Assembly: GCF_027257955.1 (NCBI RefSeq)
Contig: NZ_JANZNQ010000011.1
Location: forward strand, 62,001 to 126,000
DNA length: 64,000 nucleotides
Reading direction: 5' to 3'
Source: Zhongshania aquatica
GTDB lineage: Bacteria; Pseudomonadota; Gammaproteobacteria; Pseudomonadales; Spongiibacteraceae
In this document: in pieces, positions 16,620 to 26,099 of the stretch
How positions within the stretch are numbered: position 1 is the stretch's first letter
How the letters are laid out: each line of letters opens with the position of its first letter
Made by a program: the position numbers and the translations under genes
Notes under the pieces: model-generated
What the model was told of the DNA's origin: nothing
Database searches by the model: none
What the model saw: the letters and a program-made list of their open reading frames with translations, nothing else

Positions 16620-18188
16620 CTAATTTATTTGCCGATCGCGATTTTGCCAAAATGGTTCTCGCAAAATTTTCTTCAGTAATTTACCCGACGGATTACGGGG
16701 CAAAATGTCATAGTGCTCTACGCGACGAGGTATTTTGAATCCGGCGAGTTTGTCGCGGCAGTAGCTGATTAACTCTTCACTGCTGATTGTTTGGCCTTCT
16801 GCGCAAACAATGCATGCCAGTGGAGTTTCTCCATATTTATCGTCGGGTATGCCAACAACAGCCACATCTGAAATGGCGGGGTGTTTGCTGAGCACGTTTT
16901 CTATTTCAATAGGATAGATATTTTCGCCACCACTGACGATCATGTCCTTGATGCGATCGCGCAGGAATACATAGCCATCTTTATCGATCATGGCGGAGTC
17001 GCCGGTATGTACCCAGCCGTTAACGACGGTGTCGCGGCTGGCCTGTTCTAAATTAAAGTAGCCCGTCATATTGGATTCGGACCGGATAAGTAATTCACCG
17101 GTTTGTCCGCTCGGCATTGATTCGCCTTGTTTGTTCACCACTTTAACTTCTACACCCGCGTATGGCCGCCCGCAGGACTGCAGTAATTCCGGTCTGCCGT
17201 TTAGCGCCAAAATATGGTCGGCCGGTGATAGTGAAACCACCGTCCCCGTGGTTTCAGTCATGCCGTAGCACTGATAAAAGTCACACTTGAAGATACTCGC
17301 TGCTTTTTCAAGTAAGCCGGTACTGATTGGCGACGCACCATAGAGTAGTTGCTTTAGGTGGCTAAAATCACGTTGTTCTATATTGGGCACATACTCGATG
17401 ATTGCCAAAATCATCGCTGGCACAATAAACATGTTATCTATTTTTAGTTGTTCAAGATCGTTCACAACGGCAATTGGATTAAAGCTGCTGTGCAGTACTA
17501 CGCTGGCGCCCGCTAATATCGGCAGTATCAGGGTGCCAGAGCCGCCGATGTGAAAGTTCGGCGCGCATACCAAGTCACGGACTCCAGGGCCAGATTTTAT
17601 TGGCATGGAGGTTTGACTCATTGTGTATAGGGCGATGATGTTGTGATGGCTGATCACCACGCCCTTGGGGTTGCCGGTGGTACCGCTGGTATACAATTGT
17701 AAAAAGGCTGAATAAGTGTTTGGCTGGCATACATCGTCGTTCGCAACATTGCATGAGTCACTGTTTTCTAGCCATTCTTGCCAGTTATGGCTCCCCAGGT
17801 CGGTGGTGGATATTACTGTTAAATCGCCAATTAGAGGCCGCAAGCCGTCGACTAACTCCGTTAGTTTGCCATCAGGGGCGAGTAGGATGCTGGCTTGGGA
17901 GTCTTTAAGAACAAACAAGACTTCTGCCGGCGCCAAACGGTAATTAATCGGTACGAGAACGGTGCCAATGCGACTACAGGCTATCATCAGGGCTAAATAT
18001 TCGGGGCAGTTCTCACAGAGCACCGCAACGCGGTCGCCGTAGGCGATGCCTTGATTGCGCAAGGCTCGAACTAATTGCTGTGATTGTTCTGCGATGTCTT
18101 GATAGCTGAATTGCTTGCCAGAAAAAGTGAGGCAGTTGTTATCGGGGGCGCGCTGGCAGTGAAAATCGAAGAACTGGTGAACTTGCAT
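16620..18188 (-). CDS. acyl-CoA synthetase (AMP-dependent ligase)
   Basis: A 522-residue class I adenylate-forming enzyme activating a carboxylic acid to its CoA thioester with ATP. The P-loop LYTSGTTGNPKGVV (about 167-180), the A5 motif YGMTE, the A7 region HTGDSAMIDKDGY and the C-terminal Lys loop NPSGKLLK are all present, so it should be active. Length and motifs fit medium/long-chain or aromatic acid:CoA ligases. Together with the acyl-CoA genes downstream it probably feeds the same catabolic route. It is divergent from an AraC-type regulator at 18422, which probably controls it. Confidence 0.9.
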   Translation of the reverse strand: MQVHQFFDFHCQRAPDNNCLTFSGKQFSYQDIAEQSQQLVRALRNQGIAYGDRVAVLCENCPEYLALMIACSRIGTVLVPINYRLAPAEVLFVLKDSQASILLAPDGKLTELVDGLRPLIGDLTVISTTDLGSHNWQEWLENSDSCNVANDDVCQPNTYSAFLQLYTSGTTGNPKGVVISHHNIIALYTMSQTSMPIKSGPGVRDLVCAPNFHIGGSGTLILPILAGASVVLHSSFNPIAVVNDLEQLKIDNMFIVPAMILAIIEYVPNIEQRDFSHLKQLLYGASPISTGLLEKAASIFKCDFYQCYGMTETTGTVVSLSPADHILALNGRPELLQSCGRPYAGVEVKVVNKQGESMPSGQTGELLIRSESNMTGYFNLEQASRDTVVNGWVHTGDSAMIDKDGYVFLRDRIKDMIVSGGENIYPIEIENVLSKHPAISDVAVVGIPDDKYGETPLACIVCAEGQTISSEELISYCRDKLAGFKIPRRVEHYDILPRNPSGKLLKKILREPFWQNRDRQIN

Positions 18189-18421
18189 AAGGTGCTTCCC
18201 GCAGGTTTTTTTTATTTATTACTGCGCTTGATTGTACTGCAATTGGGGGTAGCGACAAGAGTGAATGCGGCCTATCGTTCATTGCTCGTAGGTAGTGATT
18301 AGCGCTGTGCCAAACTGCAATACTTGCTATTCTTTGTCGTCGAATAGAGGGAGGAAGGATATCGCTTATCCTAGTAGACGTTGCTGCCCTCCTTTAAAGT
18401 ATCAATACATGAGGTGAATTC

Positions 18422-19450
18422 GTGCGTACACCAACAGTGTGCTCGGAATATTTGGTCGATTTACTGCAGTACATAGAAAATCATGGGGTAGATGCGAAAG
18501 CGCTGATCACTGAAGTGGGGTTTACCCCAGAGCAGCATTTAACGGTGCAGGGGCGTTTTCCGCTGCGGCTATTTGAAGTAATTCTAGATGTGGCGAGCGT
18601 CTTATTGGATGATCCCTTCCTGGGTGCACATGCTGGGGCCGACTCATCGCCATCAGCCTGGGGTATGGTTAGTTACCTAGGTATGAGTGCGCCGAATTCT
18701 CGGGCTGCATTCGATGCGGTAGTACATTTTTCACGCTTGCTTATTGATCACGGCGATGTGATGTACACCGAAGCGGACGATGAATGGACCCGACTGACGT
18801 GGGTCGTGCCAGAGCGTAAGCCGGTGTCTCGACAATTGACCGAGTTCTTTTTTACGAGCTGGTATCGTGCAAATAAAGTTATTTTAGATCGTTGGTGTAA
18901 TCAGCGGGAGGTCTATTTTCAGCACGCTGGCCCTGAGGATCGAAGCGAGATAGAGCGTATTCTCGAAGCGCCGGTGAAATATAAAAGTGATGCCAACTTT
19001 GTAAAATTTGATAGCCATTTCCTAGAACGCCCAACCCGTTTTCCGCATACAGGCATCCATGATTCACTGGTGCAAACCGCGCGCTCAGAGTTAGCCAAAT
19101 TGCAGTTGGAAGACCGCATAGTAAATGACGTTATGGCCTGTGTCGTGCGCCAGCTACCTGAGGGCGTACCTAAGCTAGATGATGTTGCCGCAGAGCTGGG
19201 TATGGCGGCCCGAACCCTGCAGAGACGATTGAATAACACGGATACTAATTTTAAATACTTGCTGGATGATGCACGGAAGCAGCGGGCAAAAGTCTTGGTG
19301 AATGAGGGGGAGTTAGAGCTTCTCGACATTGCGGCAGAGCTTGGGTTTAGTGATCAAAGCTCGTTTCAAAAAGCCTTTAAACGCTGGTACGGCTTGGCGC
19401 CCGGTCGCTATCGCTTGAGCCGGCAGTTGTCCAAGGGGTTAGATAGTTAG
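18422..19450 (+). CDS. AraC family regulator, OruR/arabinose-binding-like N-terminal domain
   Basis: A 342-residue regulator. The first ~190 residues match the ligand domain common in lipid-catabolism AraC proteins (YLGMSAPNSRAAFDAVVHFSRL). The C-terminal 90 hold two helix-turn-helix units (LDDVAAELGMAARTLQRRL and LLDIAAELGFSDQSSFQKAF). The start is GTG at 18422 after GAGGTGAA. It is divergent from the acyl-CoA synthetase gene, its likely target. Its end overlaps by 4 nt the end of the convergent LysR gene. Confidence 0.9.
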   Translation: MRTPTVCSEYLVDLLQYIENHGVDAKALITEVGFTPEQHLTVQGRFPLRLFEVILDVASVLLDDPFLGAHAGADSSPSAWGMVSYLGMSAPNSRAAFDAVVHFSRLLIDHGDVMYTEADDEWTRLTWVVPERKPVSRQLTEFFFTSWYRANKVILDRWCNQREVYFQHAGPEDRSEIERILEAPVKYKSDANFVKFDSHFLERPTRFPHTGIHDSLVQTARSELAKLQLEDRIVNDVMACVVRQLPEGVPKLDDVAAELGMAARTLQRRLNNTDTNFKYLLDDARKQRAKVLVNEGELELLDIAAELGFSDQSSFQKAFKRWYGLAPGRYRLSRQLSKGLDS

Positions 19451-20340
19451 TGGGCCTGTGCTAGCTTCATGGTGAATTGACGCAGCCATAGCAAGGCGGG
19501 GTCGTGCTCAACGCTTTTATGCCAGAATAATTGCAGTTCTAGTTTCGGGGAATCGAAGGGCAGAGGGCGACTGACGAGGTGCCAGTGTTTAGCAACGGTC
19601 GCCGGCACAGCAGCAATGAACTTAGATTGAGCAAGCAGTGAGGGGAGGGCTGCATAGTGCTGTAGACGAATGGCGACGCGTCGTTTGCAGCCGATTGACC
19701 GCAGAGCTAAATCTACGTGACCAGCCCCCTTCACTCGACTAGATACGTGGATGTGTTCCTGCTCCAGAAATTGTTCTAGGGTTAATATCTCGGTGCTCAG
19801 GGGGTGCGTGGCCTGCATAACGCAAACATAGTCATCGCTGAGCAGCGGGTGACTTGCAAGTTCTGGATGACTCAGCAGCGGTGCATCGAAGGCCAGATGC
19901 ACGTTACCACTTGCCATCTCATACGCTACTTCGCGTCGGTCAATGAAAACCACTTCTAAATTGATTCCCGGTGCCGATTGTTTGAGATGCGTTATCAGGG
20001 TGGGCAATAAAATGATTTCGGCATTTTCAGTGGCATGAATACGGAAAGTACGGCTTGCTGTGCTCGGGTCAAAGGGGATGCGGGTAGCGACACAATTATC
20101 CAGATTTTTAAGAGAATCACGTACCGTGCCGACAAGCTGTCGCGCCAATGGCGTAGGTGTCATCCCTGCGCTGGTGCGGACGAAAAGAGGGTCGTCGAAA
20201 ATGCTACGTAGTTTTGCTAGCGAGCTACTGACAGCGGGCTGGCTAACATGCAGTACCCCGGCAGCACGAGTCAGGCTTTGTTGTGAATAAATAGCGTCGA
20301 AAACGGTAAATAAATTCAGGTCAATCTTTGCTGAGCTCAT
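19447..20340 (-). CDS. LysR family transcriptional regulator
   Basis: A regulator of about 297 residues with the LysR N-terminal helix-turn-helix (LNLFTVFDAIYSQQSLTRAAGVL and HVSQPAVSSSLAKLR) and a substrate-binding domain of about 210 residues. I prefer ATG 20340; a GTG seven codons upstream is also open. It is divergent from the histidine phosphatase / acyl-CoA dehydrogenase operon with 190 nt between, the classical LysR arrangement, so that operon is the likely target. Confidence 0.9.
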   Translation of the reverse strand: MSSAKIDLNLFTVFDAIYSQQSLTRAAGVLHVSQPAVSSSLAKLRSIFDDPLFVRTSAGMTPTPLARQLVGTVRDSLKNLDNCVATRIPFDPSTASRTFRIHATENAEIILLPTLITHLKQSAPGINLEVVFIDRREVAYEMASGNVHLAFDAPLLSHPELASHPLLSDDYVCVMQATHPLSTEILTLEQFLEQEHIHVSSRVKGAGHVDLALRSIGCKRRVAIRLQHYAALPSLLAQSKFIAAVPATVAKHWHLVSRPLPFDSPKLELQLFWHKSVEHDPALLWLRQFTMKLAQAH

Positions 20341-20530
20341 ATAGTTTAGGTCCGTAGGCACCGCTCACATATTGGTGACGTATAAGTTATGCTTATTATG
20401 CATGATAAGAATAATAGATTTCAATAATGTTGTTGCGAACGTTATGATGCTGCTCAACATTTGTCGGCGGTGACGTCTTCGCTACCGGCGAGACCCTATT
20501 TTGTGTGATCAGTTTAAGGAGAGGCTCGCA

Positions 20531-21217
20531 TTGGCTGAAGTTATAGTAGTCCGGCATGGGCAGGCCGCCTTTGGAACAGATGATTACGACCGCCTGACGG
20601 GAATAGGTTGGGAGCAGGCGCGTCTTTTGGGGGCGCATTTTGCGGATATTGAGCAGGGGTTTGACGCCGTATTCACTGGCACTATGCGTCGTCACCGTGA
20701 AACGCTGGCGGGCATAAGTGAAGTGCTTGCGCAGGCCGATATTCATCTGCCTGATGCGGTTGAACTGCCGGGTTTAAATGAGTATGACTTTCATAGCTTG
20801 GTTGCTAGCTATGTTGCGGCTAAGGAGGATGTACCAGAAGAACCGCAGCCCGACCTTGCTAACGCTAAGAATTTCTACCGTGTCTTACGACTTGCTTTAT
20901 TAGCCTGGAGTAGAGGCGAATTGCTCAATGTCGCTGAACCGTGGCAGAGATTTGAGCAGCGGGTGCGCGGCACGTTGGCGGCAACATCCGCTATTCGCGG
21001 TAGAGTGCTGGTGGTGACTTCTGGTGGTCCCATAAGCGCAATGCTGAGAGAGGTGTTAAAGCTCGATGTGGAAACGATGGTGAATACCAATTTGCAGGCC
21101 AAAAATACCGGTGTCACGCGTTATTTCACCCGAGGATCGCAGTTTAATTTAAATATGTTCAATGCCGTCCCACATTTAGAAAACGTGAGTCATCGTCATT
21201 TGATCACTTATACCTAA
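20531..21217 (+). CDS. histidine phosphatase (phosphoglycerate-mutase-like) family protein
   Basis: A 228-residue member of the branch-1 histidine phosphatase superfamily with the phosphoacceptor motif VVRHGQA (His about residue 8) at the very N-terminus and a GTMRRHRET segment further on. TTG 20531 is chosen because AAGGAGAGG lies 7 nt upstream and the catalytic strand starts there; the frame is open 10 codons more. It is the first gene of a tight operon with acyl-CoA dehydrogenase, APH-type kinase and SDR (gaps of 58, 10 and 18 nt). Its partnership with a kinase suggests a phosphorylated small-molecule intermediate. Confidence 0.85.
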   Translation: MAEVIVVRHGQAAFGTDDYDRLTGIGWEQARLLGAHFADIEQGFDAVFTGTMRRHRETLAGISEVLAQADIHLPDAVELPGLNEYDFHSLVASYVAAKEDVPEEPQPDLANAKNFYRVLRLALLAWSRGELLNVAEPWQRFEQRVRGTLAATSAIRGRVLVVTSGGPISAMLREVLKLDVETMVNTNLQAKNTGVTRYFTRGSQFNLNMFNAVPHLENVSHRHLITYT

Positions 21218-21275
21218 TTATTTTTAACGACTAATGACGTGGCCTCGGTCGCGCACAGTAAAAGAGGATTTAATC

Positions 21276-22499
21276 ATGGATCTTACGCCAAGCCCAAAAG
21301 CTCAGGAATTACTCAAAAAGCTCACAACCTTTATGGATGAGCATATTTATCCAAATGAGAAAGCTTACGCCGAACAATTACATGCGGCTAAGGATCGCTA
21401 CGCGATACTACCCTTGATGGACGAACTTAAAAGTGAGGCAAAGAAAGCGGGCTTGTGGAATTTATTCTGCCCCGAAGAATATCCGCAGTATTGCGATCAC
21501 GGCGGCTTGAGCTTTGTTGATTATGCACCACTCGCCGAATTGATGGGCCGGGTTTTATGGTCGCCAGAGGTGTTTAACTGCAATGCGCCCGATACCGGCA
21601 ACATGGAAGTATTTATGAAATACGCCACCGACGCACAGCGCGAAACGTGGTTAACGCCCTTACTAAATGGTGATATTCGTTCTTCTTACGCTATGACCGA
21701 GCCCCAGGTTGCGTCCAGCGACGCGACGAATATTGAACTCAGTATCGTAAAAGACGGTGATGAGTGGGTGTTGAATGGTCGTAAATGGTTTATTACCGGC
21801 GCGATGAATGAGCGTACTAAAATCTTTATCGTCATGGGTAAATCTGATCCTGAGAATGCCAGTCGCCACAAGCAACAAACACAGGTGTTGGTGCCTAAAG
21901 ATACCGCAGGTGTCTCTATCATTCGTCCGCTTACAACCTTGGGATATGACGATGCACCTATCGGCCATGCCGAAATAGTTTTTGACAATGTGCGTGTACC
22001 TCTAGAAAACGTATTGCTAGGTGAAGGTAGAGGCTTTGAAATAGCTCAAGGCCGTTTGGCCCCCGGACGTATGCACCATTGTATGCGTTTGATCGGCGCT
22101 GCTCAGCGCTCGCTCGAACTTGCCTGTCAACGCGCGGTGTCTCGCACAACATTTGGTAAGCCACTGAGTAAGCATCAATCAGTGCGTGAAGAAATTTCGC
22201 GTAGCTTCTCGGAAATCGAAATGGCACGTTTGCTGGTTATGAAAACCTGTAAGCAGATTGATGAACAGGGGCCTATGCAAACCACCGATATGATTGCGGC
22301 AACGAAAACCACTGTGCCACTATTGGTGCAAAATATTATTGATCGTTGCATGCAGTTGCATGGCGCAGGCGGTTTAACCGAAGATTATTTCATGGCTGAG
22401 GCGTTTAACTACGCGCGCTGGTGTCGTCAGGCGGATGGTCCAGATCAAGTGCATCAGATGGCTCTGGGTAAACAAATTATCGATCGTTACGCTGGTTGA
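21276..22499 (+). CDS. acyl-CoA dehydrogenase family protein, ACAD10/11- or LvaC-like by context
   Basis: A 407-residue FAD enzyme with the N-terminal helical domain, the central signature SYAMTEPQVASSDATN (about 133-148) and the C-terminal helices, including GAAQRSLELACQRAVSRTTFGKPL and a QLHGAGGLTEDY end motif. ATG 21276 follows AAAGAGGA; the frame is open 14 codons upstream without similarity. It is followed 10 nt later by an APH-type kinase. This dehydrogenase-kinase pairing is known in mammalian ACAD10/ACAD11 and in the Pseudomonas levulinate (lva) pathway, where it converts 4-phosphoacyl-CoA to enoyl-CoA. A role on 4-hydroxyacyl-CoA is inferred. Confidence 0.9.
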   Translation: MDLTPSPKAQELLKKLTTFMDEHIYPNEKAYAEQLHAAKDRYAILPLMDELKSEAKKAGLWNLFCPEEYPQYCDHGGLSFVDYAPLAELMGRVLWSPEVFNCNAPDTGNMEVFMKYATDAQRETWLTPLLNGDIRSSYAMTEPQVASSDATNIELSIVKDGDEWVLNGRKWFITGAMNERTKIFIVMGKSDPENASRHKQQTQVLVPKDTAGVSIIRPLTTLGYDDAPIGHAEIVFDNVRVPLENVLLGEGRGFEIAQGRLAPGRMHHCMRLIGAAQRSLELACQRAVSRTTFGKPLSKHQSVREEISRSFSEIEMARLLVMKTCKQIDEQGPMQTTDMIAATKTTVPLLVQNIIDRCMQLHGAGGLTEDYFMAEAFNYARWCRQADGPDQVHQMALGKQIIDRYAG

Positions 22500-22509
22500 G
22501 GGACGGGTT

Positions 22510-23538
22510 ATGGCAGATGTATTTGAGCTAGATATCGCCGCGTTAACGGCGTATCTCGAAAAGCATATCGACGGATTTAAAGGGCCTTTGAGCGCAGAAA
22601 AATTCGCAGGTGGTCAGTCTAATCCTACTTATTTACTTGCGGCGGCTAGTGGCAAGTATGTGCTGCGACGTAAGCCGCCAGGTGAGTTACTAAAGTCGGC
22701 GCATGCGGTAGATCGTGAGTTCAGGGTGATGAAGGCCCTAGAAAATACTGATGTTCCTGTACCTAAAATGCGGGTGCTGTGTGACGACGATAGTATTATT
22801 GGGTCCATGTTTTATGTGATGGATTTTCTCGATGGTCGCATTTTTTGGAATGCCGCCTTACCTGAACAAACCCCGGCTGAACGCAGCGCTATTTATGACG
22901 CCATGAACAAAGTGTTAGCGGATCTGCACAATGTTGATGTAGAGAAAGTCGGTTTAAGTGATTACGGTAAACCCGGTAATTATTTTGAGCGTCAGATTAG
23001 TCGTTGGACAACACAGTACCGCGCTAGCGAAACCGAAACTATTCCAGCGATGGAAAAAATGATGGTGTGGTTGAATGACAATTTACCGCCTGATGATGGC
23101 TTGGTGTGTATCAATCACGGGGATTTTCGTCTCGATAATATGATGTTTTCCCATGACAGTAGCGATGTTTTAGCGTTGTTGGATTGGGAACTATCCACCT
23201 TGGGACATCCCTATGCGGATCTAGCTTATCAGTGCATGCAGCTTCGTATTCCCGAAGATTCGGCGATTCCCGGTTTGGGTGATATTGATCGTGAGGCGCT
23301 GGGTATTCCCTCAGAAAAAGCCTACGTGAAACAGTATTGTGAGCGTCGCGGTATTTCCGGTATTGATAACTGGGTTTTCTATTTGGCATTTGCGTTCTTC
23401 CGTTTAAGTGCGATTTTACAGGGTGTTTACAAGCGCGCCTTGTATGGTAATGCCTCTAGTCAGAAAGCATTGGATTATGGTGCGCTCGCTGCCCCATTGG
23501 CAGAGTTGGGCTTGGCCCTTATTGAGAAAGGCGAGTAA
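22510..23538 (+). CDS. APH-type phosphotransferase (ACAD10/11- or LvaA-like kinase)
   Basis: A 342-residue kinase of the aminoglycoside phosphotransferase fold. YVLRRKPPG (about residue 55) holds the ATP-binding Lys region. The catalytic loop is INHGDFRLDNMMF (about 200-212), and the metal-binding Asp is in ALLDWELSTLGHPYADLAY. This last block is characteristic of the acyl-CoA-linked branch rather than antibiotic kinases. ATG 22510 is chosen; upstream codons belong to the dehydrogenase tail. It probably phosphorylates the hydroxyl of a hydroxyacyl-CoA. The 10-nt gap to the dehydrogenase supports cotranscription. Confidence 0.9.
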   Translation: MADVFELDIAALTAYLEKHIDGFKGPLSAEKFAGGQSNPTYLLAAASGKYVLRRKPPGELLKSAHAVDREFRVMKALENTDVPVPKMRVLCDDDSIIGSMFYVMDFLDGRIFWNAALPEQTPAERSAIYDAMNKVLADLHNVDVEKVGLSDYGKPGNYFERQISRWTTQYRASETETIPAMEKMMVWLNDNLPPDDGLVCINHGDFRLDNMMFSHDSSDVLALLDWELSTLGHPYADLAYQCMQLRIPEDSAIPGLGDIDREALGIPSEKAYVKQYCERRGISGIDNWVFYLAFAFFRLSAILQGVYKRALYGNASSQKALDYGALAAPLAELGLALIEKGE

Positions 23539-23556
23539 GGGAAGGGTGTTTGGTTT

Positions 23557-24336
23557 ATGAATGATGCAATGTTAAAGACCCTGGATCTATCGGGACAGGT
23601 TGCTCTAGTGACTGGTGCATCCAGCGGTTTAGGTGCCCATTTTGCAAAGGTATTATCGCAGGCTGGGGCAACTGTGGTGGCGGCGGCAAGGCGCATTGAT
23701 AGGCTTGAAAGTTTGGTGGCGAATATTGCCGCGACGGGTGGAAAGGCAATCGCCGTTGAAATGGATGTGAACAATAGTGACTCAGTTGTTGCGGCGTTTG
23801 ATACGGTGCAAGCGTCGGAAGGTGTCATCTCTATTGTGGTGAACAATGCCGGTGTCGCCGATCCCAGCCGCTTTATAGACAGCACAGAGGAAAACTGGGA
23901 CTTCACCGTTGACACCAATTTGAAGGCAGTGTGGCGAGTGTCTCGGGAAGCCTCGGCGCGGATGATTCAGGCTGGCGTGGCTGGCAGCATTGTCAATATT
24001 TCATCAATTCTCGGCTTACATCCAAGTGCGAATAATACGTTGTACGCAACGGCCAAGGCCGGGGTTATTCAGTTGACCAAAAATAGCGCTCAAGAGCTGT
24101 GGCGTCATAATATCCGGGTCAATGCATTGTGCCCCGGCTATTTTGAGACTGAAATTAATGCCGACTTTTTCAAGTCAGAAAAAGGGGTGCAATACCTTAA
24201 AAAAATACCACCGCGTCGATTAGGTCAAATGGATGAATTAACGATGCCATTGCTCATGTTAGCGAGTAATGCGGGCTCCTTTATTAGCGGTATTGCCTTG
24301 CCAGTAGATGGTGGTCATTTGGTTCAGTCTTTATAA
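23557..24336 (+). CDS. SDR family NAD(P)-dependent oxidoreductase
   Basis: A 259-residue classical short-chain dehydrogenase: cofactor motif TGASSGLG (about residues 17-24), NNAG near 92, catalytic Ser in NISSI, and Y-x-x-x-K in YATAKAG (about 163-169). It would interconvert a hydroxyl and a keto group. It is the last gene of the phosphatase / dehydrogenase / kinase operon, 18 nt after the kinase. There it could reduce a ketoacyl-CoA to the hydroxyacyl-CoA that the kinase uses, as LvaD-type reductases do. Transcription ends at a hairpin at 24364. Confidence 0.9.
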   Translation: MNDAMLKTLDLSGQVALVTGASSGLGAHFAKVLSQAGATVVAAARRIDRLESLVANIAATGGKAIAVEMDVNNSDSVVAAFDTVQASEGVISIVVNNAGVADPSRFIDSTEENWDFTVDTNLKAVWRVSREASARMIQAGVAGSIVNISSILGLHPSANNTLYATAKAGVIQLTKNSAQELWRHNIRVNALCPGYFETEINADFFKSEKGVQYLKKIPPRRLGQMDELTMPLLMLASNAGSFISGIALPVDGGHLVQSL

Positions 24337-24363
24337 GAGACGGTATTGACCTCCGTCTTCTCA

Positions 24364-24388
24364 CCCGCGGCGTGCCGCCGTGGGTTTT
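24364..24388 (+). terminator. Rho-independent terminator of the SDR operon
   Basis: CCCGCGGC and GCCGTGGG form a GC-rich stem (24364-24384) followed by TTTT. The T-run overlaps the stop codon of the convergent LysR gene. Confidence 0.7.
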
Positions 24389-25313
24389 ACATTAATCCCA
24401 TCTTTTTTCTCAGTATAAGCGCGTCTTCATTACTCATTCGTCCCTCGATAAGTGGGATATAGGGTTGGATGGCCTCTAGCATAAAGTCTCGGAATATTCG
24501 GATTCTTGCTGTGGTGCGCAGGTCGATGTGAGACAGCAGCCAAAAGTCCATGCCCGGCTCAATATAATCGCTGTCTATTCGGGTTAAGCTTGGGTCTGAA
24601 TCGCCTAAGCCACAGGGAAGAAGGGAAAAGCCGAATCCTTGAACTACAAGGTCGTAGGCGATAGTTAAAGAGTTTACCCGGTAGCGCACCTGCATATTGG
24701 GGAAGGTTTTTTGAAGCCACGGCGGCAGGGTGTGGCCGTCTCCCATCCATGTAATACCGCTAATTCCGTGGTCACCGTTTAAGTAGCGATCATAGAGTTC
24801 TTTATTGCCGTAAATAGCGTAGGCAAATTTTGCTATTTTTGTGCCTAACACGTTTGGTGGTGGCTCGTTAGTGGTGCGAAATGCAATGTCAGCCTCGTGG
24901 CCCGCTAGGTTAAATGTGCTTTCTGAGGCGATTAGTTCAATGCTAATGTCTGGATAACGATCTGAGAAGGCTTTAAGGCCGGGCATTAATATACGTTGAA
25001 TACAGACGTCCAGCGCGGTGATTCTTAGTTTGCCACTTAACTCCTGACGGTCGACCTGCACCGTGCGTTGAATGCCAAGTACCTGTTCGTGTATTCGCTC
25101 TGCGGAGATAAGCACGGCCTCGCCCACGGGAGTGATTAACCAGCCGCTGGTTGAACGGTCAAAAAGAGGGGCGCCTAGCACGGCTTCTAATCCGCTAATC
25201 CGGCGGGATACTGTGGCATGATTCACATCAAGCTTTCTTGCGGCTGCGGTTACAGAACCTTCTGTAATGACCGCAAGGCAATAACGAATATCGTCCCAGT
25301 TGATGTTTTCCAT
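24387..25313 (-). CDS. LysR family transcriptional regulator
   Basis: A 308-residue LysR protein with helix-turn-helix (YCLAVITEGSVTAAARKLDVNHATVSRRI, about 11-39) and effector domain. The VNHATVSRR form is typical of the group regulating oxidoreductase or quinone-related genes. It is convergent with the SDR operon. It is divergent from the small exported protein gene at 25468 across a 150-nt AT-rich region, which may be its target. Confidence 0.9.
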   Translation of the reverse strand: MENINWDDIRYCLAVITEGSVTAAARKLDVNHATVSRRISGLEAVLGAPLFDRSTSGWLITPVGEAVLISAERIHEQVLGIQRTVQVDRQELSGKLRITALDVCIQRILMPGLKAFSDRYPDISIELIASESTFNLAGHEADIAFRTTNEPPPNVLGTKIAKFAYAIYGNKELYDRYLNGDHGISGITWMGDGHTLPPWLQKTFPNMQVRYRVNSLTIAYDLVVQGFGFSLLPCGLGDSDPSLTRIDSDYIEPGMDFWLLSHIDLRTTARIRIFRDFMLEAIQPYIPLIEGRMSNEDALILRKKMGLM

Positions 25314-25467
25314 GCCGGCAAACCCTTTATTTAGATTGTCTAATTTTGCACAATCAATGTGCTTTTTTGATATTCCTGTGCATCAATGTAGATCTTAAAC
25401 TGCCTCCTGTGTTTGAGCAACTCATCAACGAACGCAGTTAATGACATCTAAGGTGAAGGGGAAGGAT

Positions 25468-25824
25468 ATGAAACATCGTCAAATTACAGTGAAATCTGCA
25501 TTGCTACTTTTGGTTTTGTCTTTAGGTTTGGGGCAGCACGCCTACGCCGGATCGCATCTTAGCCGCGTGTCTGAAATGTGTAAGGCTGAGCTTAGCGCGA
25601 AATATGGAAGCGAGAGCGAACCTGTGCGTATAAAGTTTAAGGCCGCGTCAGGCAGCCAGGTAAGTCCGCGTCTATTGATGCAGGTTTTACCCCTCAATGG
25701 TGACTCTTTTAAGGTTTTTTGCAATGTGGATGGCAGAGCGTGGCAGGTGGTCTCTGTTGAGCGGGAGGATGGGCTGGGAAATGTTCAACTTGTTGGCGCC
25801 CGCAACAACAATATGGCGCCATAG
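25468..25824 (+). CDS. small exported protein of unknown function
   Basis: A 118-residue protein with signal peptide (VKSALLLLVLSLGLGQHAYA, cleavage after about residue 29). The mature part is about 90 residues with two cysteines (near SEMCKAEL and VFCNVDG) that may form a disulfide. ATG 25468 follows AAGGGGAAGG; an upstream in-frame ATG has no site. I do not recognise the family. It lies divergent from a LysR gene and is closed by its own terminator. Confidence 0.65.
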   Translation: MKHRQITVKSALLLLVLSLGLGQHAYAGSHLSRVSEMCKAELSAKYGSESEPVRIKFKAASGSQVSPRLLMQVLPLNGDSFKVFCNVDGRAWQVVSVEREDGLGNVQLVGARNNNMAP

Positions 25825-25900
25825 TATTTGGAGTCATGCCTGACAGTCACTCATAATTATTGTTTGATAATACGTGGATGTTAGTAGCGGTGAAGAGGCG

Positions 25901-25930
25901 GGGGCTCTATTTTGAAGGAGTCCCTTTTTT
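25901..25930 (+). terminator. Rho-independent terminator
   Basis: GGGGCTC (25901-25907) pairs with GAGTCCC (25918-25924, one G-U pair) and is followed by TTTTTT. It lies about 75 nt after the small exported protein gene. Confidence 0.75.
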
Positions 25931-26099
25931 GACTTAACTGTAAGCAATTAGGCATTTTGTTACATTGGATTAAGCGAATCAAAATCCTTGTTTCTTTACC
26001 GGTTGACTGAGTTTCCGGTAAGTAATGTGTGAGCTGTCAATTCAATTCCTGCGCTATACCGCTACACTGAACACCAATAATGACTAATGAGGAAATCTT

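Noticed and set aside
22510-23538. APH-type kinase considered as an antibiotic-resistance gene
   Set aside because: Its C-terminal block and operon with an acyl-CoA dehydrogenase place it with the acyl-CoA-linked kinases.
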